Shown here in pieces: positions 60,203 to 64,000 of a DNA stretch of 64,000 bases; positions within the stretch are counted from its first letter, which is position 1; the number at the start of each line of letters is the position of its first letter. The notes under the pieces are model-generated. The model worked only from the letters and a program-made list of their open reading frames with translations. It searched no databases and was not told the DNA's origin. The stretch comes from Lachnospiraceae bacterium (GTDB lineage: Bacteria > Bacillota > Clostridia > Lachnospirales > Lachnospiraceae). The DNA lies in NCBI GenBank assembly GCA_021199655.1, contig JAJQHQ010000050.1:62001-126000 (forward strand), given 5' to 3'. A program made the position numbers and the translations under genes.

Positions 60203-61128
60203 AAAAGATTGCGACAAGACAGAGCTATGGTGAGGCTCTGGCTGAGCTCGGAAAAGAGCATGAAAACCTTGTGGTTCTGGACGCTGACCTTGCAAACGCG
60301 ACCAAGACCGACACCTTTAAGAAGGTATTTCCGGAGCGCCATATTGACTGCGGTATCGCGGAGTGCAACATGATGGGCATTGCCGCGGGTCTTTCCACGA
60401 CCGGCAAGGTACCGTTTGTCAGCACCTTTGCGATGTTCGCTTCCGGACGTGCCTATGAGCAGGTAAGGAATTCCATCGGTTATCCGCATCTGAATGTCAA
60501 GATCGGTGCGACACACGCAGGTATCTCCGTTGGTGAGGACGGCGCGTCCCATCAGTGCAACGAGGATCTGGCTCTGATGCGCGAGATTCCGGGCATGGTA
60601 GTCATCAACCCGTCCGACGACATCGAGGCGAAGGCCGCTGTAAAGGCCGCTTATGAGCATGAAGGTCCGGTTTATCTGCGCTTTGGCCGTCTGGCGGTGC
60701 CGGTGATCAATGACAATCCGGATTATAAATTTGAGATCGGCAAGGGCGTAGTGCTCAAAGAGGGCACGGACGTAACGATCATCGCGACCGGCCTTTGCGT
60801 CGGCAGTGCGCTGGATGCAGCCGCGATGCTGGAAAAAGATGGCGTATCCGCTCAGGTGGTCAACATCCACACGATCAAGCCGCTCGATGAGGAGCTGGTC
60901 GTTGCGTGCGCGAAGAAGACCGGCAAGGTTGTGACCGTGGAAGAGCATTCCGTGATCGGCGGCCTCGGCAGCGCTGTCTGCGACACCCTTTGCGCGAAAG
61001 CGCCGACACAGGTGCTGAAGATCGGCGTACAGGATGTGTTCGGTGAGTCCGGTCCGGCGATGGAGCTTCTGAAGAAGTACAAGCTTGATGGCGCGGGTGT
61101 TTATGAGCAGGTAAAAGCCTGGGTATGA
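60190..61128 (+). CDS. Transketolase, C-terminal subunit
   Basis: 312 residues. Pyrimidine-binding domain with catalytic Glu in DCGIAECNMMGIAAG, VPFVSTFAMFASGRAYEQV, GATHAGISVGEDGASHQ, and the C-terminal TVEEHSVIGGLGSAV. Overlaps the previous gene by 13 bases; GTGGGGGAAG serves as ribosome site. Forms the active enzyme with the N-terminal subunit. Confidence 0.95.
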   Translation: MSEVKKIATRQSYGEALAELGKEHENLVVLDADLANATKTDTFKKVFPERHIDCGIAECNMMGIAAGLSTTGKVPFVSTFAMFASGRAYEQVRNSIGYPHLNVKIGATHAGISVGEDGASHQCNEDLALMREIPGMVVINPSDDIEAKAAVKAAYEHEGPVYLRFGRLAVPVINDNPDYKFEIGKGVVLKEGTDVTIIATGLCVGSALDAAAMLEKDGVSAQVVNIHTIKPLDEELVVACAKKTGKVVTVEEHSVIGGLGSAVCDTLCAKAPTQVLKIGVQDVFGESGPAMELLKKYKLDGAGVYEQVKAWV

Positions 61129-61238
61129 TCGAATCGGGCAGGAAGCGGCTTTCTGCCTCCTGTTCGTCTGCGCCGGCCGTGTCTGGCGTTAGCCGGAAAT
61201 ATTTCTTGCGCATAAAATAAAACAAAAGAAACAAAAGA

Positions 61239-61274
61239 GAAACCGTTTGGAATCGATCCGGCGGTTTCTTTTTT
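61239..61274 (+). terminator. Terminator after transketolase
   Basis: GAAACCG / CGGTTTC around TTTGGAATCGATCCGG, followed by TTTTTT. Confidence 0.85.
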
Positions 61275-61287
61275 GAAAAAGCATTTT

Positions 61288-61437
61288 GAAATACTGATCC
61301 GGCGTTCGACTCTGATCAGTGGAAAGTATCGTGTTACAAAATACCTGTTCTTTTCGCTTAGCGGCTATACAGACTGGTTTGCGGACTTAAAGGACAGTAA
61401 TGTGGTGCTGTTGACGTTAGAAGATCTGTACCGGTAA
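61288..61437 (+). pseudogene. Remnant: 3' end of a DUF234 ATPase gene
   Basis: Reads ILIRRSTLISGKYRVTKYLF, FSLSGYTDWFADLKDSNV and VLLTLEDLYR-stop. The last about 48 codons of the gene at 35862-37280 read nearly the same (LIRRSSLISGKYRVTKHLF). Nothing upstream of 61288 resembles the rest of the gene. Similarity goes on a little past the stop. A decayed second copy, cut at its 5' side by or near the transketolase terminator. Confidence 0.85.
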
Positions 61438-61485
61438 AAGCGTTTATGTTCAGGTCTTGTGATGTGGAAATATGTATGTTAAACT

Positions 61486-61561
61486 GTAACTATTCAGGAC
61501 AGTACCTCGCACCTGCTGCGAGGTACGTATGAAAACGTAACTGTGAAGGTACTGAACAGTT
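61486..61561 (+). repeat. Family 1 element without core
   Basis: Left end GTAACTATTCAGGACAGTAC with hairpin CTCGCAccTGCTGCGAG and ACGTATGAAAAC, joined directly to the right end GTAACTGTGAAGGTACTGAA-CAGTT. The core hairpin is absent, showing that ends and core behave as separate modules. It lies 80 bases before the galactokinase gene. Confidence 0.8.
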
Positions 61562-61641
61562 GTGTTAAACTTAGGCAGACTCCGGCAGCGAAACAGGCTG
61601 TCATGAAAAAGTATCAACTCTCAGGATGAAGGAGGAACAGG

Positions 61642-63015
61642 ATGAAATTACCGGAGCTTCAGACACTGGAACGTATCTACGGCGAGACGGAGCGCAGCAT
61701 GGCGCGCTATCAGTCTCTGGCGGATAACTATAAAAAGTATTTTATGGCGGATGCGGCGGGCGCGTCAAAATCAGCCGGGAAGGACACGGCCGGATCCGGT
61801 GCGGATGACTGTGAGGTACAGTTTTTCACATCACCGGGAAGGACGGAGATCGTCGGGAACCACACGGATCACAACGGCGGGAAGATCCTGGCGGGCAGTA
61901 TCAGCCTGGACACGATCGGCGCTGCCTGCCCGAACGGCACCGATGTGATCACGATCATCAGTGAGGGATACCGCGACAGGATTATCGTGGATCTGACCAG
62001 GCTGGAGCGTGTGCCGAAGAACAAGGGTACGTTTTCTCTGGTAGCGGGCATGGCGATGGCTGCGCGGAAGATGGGATTTACGGTATCCGGATTTAATGCT
62101 TATGTGTCGACAGAAGTGATCTCGGCTGCAGGCGTAAGCTCATCGGCTTCCTTTGAGATGCTTGTCTGCGCGATCATTAATACCTTTTTCAACGATGGGA
62201 AGATGCGCTGTATTGATTACGCGCGGATCGGTCAGTACGCGGAGAACCATTTCTGGGACAAGGCATCAGGGCTGATGGATCAGATGGCGTGTGCGGTCGG
62301 CGGTACGATCCTGCTGGATTTTTCGAAAGAGGATGAAAATATCTGCAAACAGGTCGACTTTTCCTTTTCGCAGCTGGGCTACGACCTTGTGATCGTCAAC
62401 ACTGGCAAGGGGCACGCGGATTTAAGCGATGAGTATTCCAGTGTTCCTCTGGAAATGAAGGAGACCGCAAAGGCGCTCGGCGCGAAGCTGCTGTGCGAGA
62501 CCAGTGAAGAGGCGCTGCTTGAGAAGCTGGCTGATGCTACAAAAGACGAAAGAGCTGTTCCTGCTTCCAACACAAAAAACACTGTGCATTCGGACATTGC
62601 TGCCCGGAAACTCAATAATGACCGCGCTATTTTGCGCGCCCTGCATTTCTTTGAAGAAAATAAGCGGGTGGACACCGCGTATCAGGCGGCGCTGGATCGC
62701 GATGAAGCAGCGCTTTTAAAGGCAATCGACGAGTCCGGGCGTTCCTCCTGGGAGTGGCTGCAGAACTGCTACTGCATCCGCAGCCCGAAGGAGCAGAAGG
62801 TGTCGCTGACCCTCGCGCTCACAAGGCTGTTCCTGAACCGTACCGGTCGGGGCGTTTGCCGCGTGCACGGCGGCGGATTCGCGGGCGTGATCGCGTGCGT
62901 ACTTCCGAAAGAGGAGACCGCTGATTATGTGAACTACATTGCGCAGTTTGTGGGCAAAGAAAATGTGTATCCGATGAATATCCGGACATTTGGGGCCGGG
63001 CCTGTTATGTCATAG
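61642..63015 (+). CDS. Galactokinase-like GHMP kinase
   Basis: 457 residues, about 60 more than E. coli GalK. Sugar-binding GRTEIVGNHTDHNGG (galactokinase signature), ATP-loop VISAAGVSSSASFEMLV, catalytic Asp region GLMDQMACAVGG and GHMP C motif VHGGGFAGVIACVLP. Extra residues lie at about 35-55 (Ala/Ser/Gly/Asp) and near 300-320. Phosphorylates galactose at C1 in the Leloir pathway if the assignment is exact; no galT or galE lies nearby in the window. GGAGGAA precedes the start. Confidence 0.9.
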   Translation: MKLPELQTLERIYGETERSMARYQSLADNYKKYFMADAAGASKSAGKDTAGSGADDCEVQFFTSPGRTEIVGNHTDHNGGKILAGSISLDTIGAACPNGTDVITIISEGYRDRIIVDLTRLERVPKNKGTFSLVAGMAMAARKMGFTVSGFNAYVSTEVISAAGVSSSASFEMLVCAIINTFFNDGKMRCIDYARIGQYAENHFWDKASGLMDQMACAVGGTILLDFSKEDENICKQVDFSFSQLGYDLVIVNTGKGHADLSDEYSSVPLEMKETAKALGAKLLCETSEEALLEKLADATKDERAVPASNTKNTVHSDIAARKLNNDRAILRALHFFEENKRVDTAYQAALDRDEAALLKAIDESGRSSWEWLQNCYCIRSPKEQKVSLTLALTRLFLNRTGRGVCRVHGGGFAGVIACVLPKEETADYVNYIAQFVGKENVYPMNIRTFGAGPVMS

Positions 63016-63113
63016 ATTCGCGCAGCGAATCTGTGACGAAGAATGTCCCGATTTTCGCAGAAAATCGAGGACGGAACTGCCGCATCGCCCGCAGGGTGAT
63101 TCTGCATACGGCG
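63015..63113 (+). repeat. Triple-hairpin intergenic element after galactokinase
   Basis: GATTCGC-gca-GCGAATC (63015-63031), GTCC-CGATTTTC-gca-GAAAATCG-AGGAC (63045-63072), ATCGCCC-gca-GGGTGAT (63084-63100) and CGGCGGCTC at the end. Parts match the in-frame inserts at 51918-51980 and 9239-9278. Confidence 0.7.
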
Positions 63114-63145
63114 GCTCACCGATTTATGTAGAAAGGAGCAAAATT

Positions 63146-63583
63146 ATGGACATTGAATTACTGAGAAAAGACATGGTAGCAGCTATGAAGGCGAAGGATA
63201 AGCCGCGCAAGGAGGCCATCTCGTCTCTGATTTCCGCAGTAAAAAAAGTGGCGATCGATGAGGGCTGCCGCGACGACATCCCGGAGGAGATGGTGAACCG
63301 CGTCATCTTAAAGGAAATGAAGACGGTAAAAGAACAGATCGATACCTGCCCGGACGCACGCGCGGACCTGAAAGCGGAATATCAGTTCCGTTATGACGTG
63401 ATCTCCGAGTACGCGCCGAAGCTGCTGTCCGCAGAGGAAGTAAAGGCAATCCTGCAGGAGAAATTTGCGGATGTGCTGGCTACGAAGAACAAGGGCCAGA
63501 TCATGAAAGCAGTAATGGCTGAGCTGAAGGGCAAGGCGGACGGCAAGGTCATCAATCAGGTCGTGGCCGAGCTGTGCCAGTAA
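63146..63583 (+). CDS. GatB/YqeY domain protein
   Basis: 145 residues, normal YqeY length. LRKDMVAAMKAKDKPRKEAI, a long helical middle (KEQIDTCPDARADLKAEYQF) and GQIMKAVMAELKGKADGKVI fit the family, which resembles the tRNA-binding tail of GatB. GAAAGGAG precedes ATG 63146; longer upstream frames run through the repeat. Function of free YqeY proteins is not settled; a role in tRNA amidation is inferred in the literature. Confidence 0.9.
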   Translation: MDIELLRKDMVAAMKAKDKPRKEAISSLISAVKKVAIDEGCRDDIPEEMVNRVILKEMKTVKEQIDTCPDARADLKAEYQFRYDVISEYAPKLLSAEEVKAILQEKFADVLATKNKGQIMKAVMAELKGKADGKVINQVVAELCQ

Positions 63584-63590
63584 TATTTAT

Positions 63591-63654
63591 GTAACAGTTC
63601 AGAACAGTATCGAAATGAAAAGACAGACTGTGGCCTGCTGTTCTGAATAGTTAC
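63591..63654 (+). repeat. Family 2 element, short copy
   Basis: GTAACAGTTCAGAACAGTAT, CGAAATGAAAAGACAGACTG, then GGCCTGCTGTTCTGAATAGT-TAC. The ends are inverted repeats; no nested module. It lies 34 bases before the next start. Confidence 0.8.
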
Positions 63655-63688
63655 AATTTTATAATTAGAACGAAAGAAGGAAGAACCA

Positions 63689-64000
63689 TTGATACAGAAG
63701 GACAACGCATGGAATACTTACACGGAAGAACAGCTTGAGGAACTGGAAGCTTTGGCAAAACGATACAGGGCATTTCTGGACGCAGGGAAGACCGAGCGTG
63801 AGTGCGTAGCGGAGACGGTGCGCATCGTGCGCGCGCAGGGCTACCGCAGTCTGGACGAGGTACGTGCCCTGGGCAGCCGCCTGCAGGCGGGAGATAAAGT
63901 TTACGCGGTCGGCATGGAGAAAACGATCGCGCTGTTTTTGATCGGAGAGCAGCCGCTGGAGAAAGGCATGCGGATCCTGGGCGCGCATATCGATTCGCCG
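63689..64000 (+). CDS. M18 family aminopeptidase (3' end outside window)
   Basis: 104 codons are visible, frame open to the last base. It starts at TTG 63689 with GAAGGAAG upstream: LIQKDNAWNTYTEEQLEELE and later MEKTIALFLIGEQPLEKGMR and ILGAHIDSP. The last phrase is the first zinc-ligand motif (HIDSP) of M18 aminopeptidases (Ape1/ApeA type), which take N-terminal residues from peptides in the cytoplasm. The length, N-terminal helix and motif place agree with the family. Confidence 0.85.
   Translation, partial: MIQKDNAWNTYTEEQLEELEALAKRYRAFLDAGKTERECVAETVRIVRAQGYRSLDEVRALGSRLQAGDKVYAVGMEKTIALFLIGEQPLEKGMRILGAHIDSP

Noticed and set aside
1-64000. tRNA, rRNA, tmRNA, RNase P or known riboswitch
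   Set aside because: Reading for T-loop, conserved core and aptamer motifs gave no convincing candidate.

Overview
The window looks like a chromosomal segment of an endospore-forming, anaerobic member of the Clostridia, most likely a Lachnospiraceae relative. This is inferred from the YyaC-type spore protease, 2-hydroxyacyl-CoA dehydratase genes with their activase, a split transketolase, DUF5711/CvpA genes, a Gld-type ABC locus with DUF4340, several DUF4143/DUF234 ATPases, and strong AGGAGG-type ribosome binding sites. No rRNA, tRNA, CRISPR array, intact transposase or prophage was seen.

Layout. 1-3.8 kb: MacB-type export locus (permease, acidic lipoprotein, ATPase). 3.8-5.7 kb: cysteine synthase and a CymR-like Rrf2 regulator. 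5.7-7.0 kb: PD-(D/E)XK (Rpn-like) protein with a duplicated repeat tail. 7.4-10.8 kb: 2-hydroxyacyl-CoA dehydratase subunit and a second subunit fused to its activase. 11-13.9 kb: ybaB-recR, yyaC, a 2-hydroxyacid dehydrogenase. 14-19.8 kb: LysM membrane protein, HTH-GHKL-DUF4325 protein, DUF5711 and CvpA proteins. 19.9-24.3 kb: Gfo/Idh/MocA oxidoreductase, ABC-class ATPase, DUF4143 ATPase. 24.4-28 kb: GntR-controlled ABC exporter. 28-33.8 kb: 5'-truncated sorbitol/sorbose-type dehydrogenase, DeoR regulator and a complete PTS (mannitol-type EIICBA, HPr, enzyme I). 34-37.3 kb: AT-rich island with a HipA-like kinase, a DUF2442-HTH partner and a DUF234 ATPase. 37.5-46.3 kb: PrsA/SurA-like lipoprotein, esterase, shikimate kinase, Gld-type ABC locus. 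46.6-52.6 kb: DUF4143 ATPase, D-lactate-type dehydrogenase, citrate synthase, a small membrane protein and a frameshifted AAA ATPase. 52.8-58 kb: ABC ATPase and a 1468-residue coiled-coil FtsX permease. 58.5-64 kb: AraD, split transketolase, galactokinase, YqeY-like protein and the start of an M18 aminopeptidase.

The most unusual feature is not a gene. The intergenic spaces carry a mosaic of short palindromic elements. One family has ends of the type GTAACTATTCAGGACAGTAC and GAAGGTACTGAACAGTTAC, and many copies end a few tens of bases before the next start codon. Nested in it, or free, is a hairpin module with a conserved AGT apex whose stem arms vary but always stay complementary (covariation visible within this window). 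Related hairpins also lie inside reading frames without breaking them (2-hydroxyacyl-CoA dehydratase, activase fusion, ABC ATPase, AAA ATPase), which resembles the in-frame palindromic elements known from Rickettsia.

Other points of interest are a 33-bp periodic array between a DUF4143 ATPase and a GntR gene, a 12-bp operator shared by both sides of that gap, the HipA-like kinase/DUF2442-HTH pair, an HPr lacking the regulatory serine, acidic Glu/Thr tracts inserted into five exported proteins, and several decayed genes.
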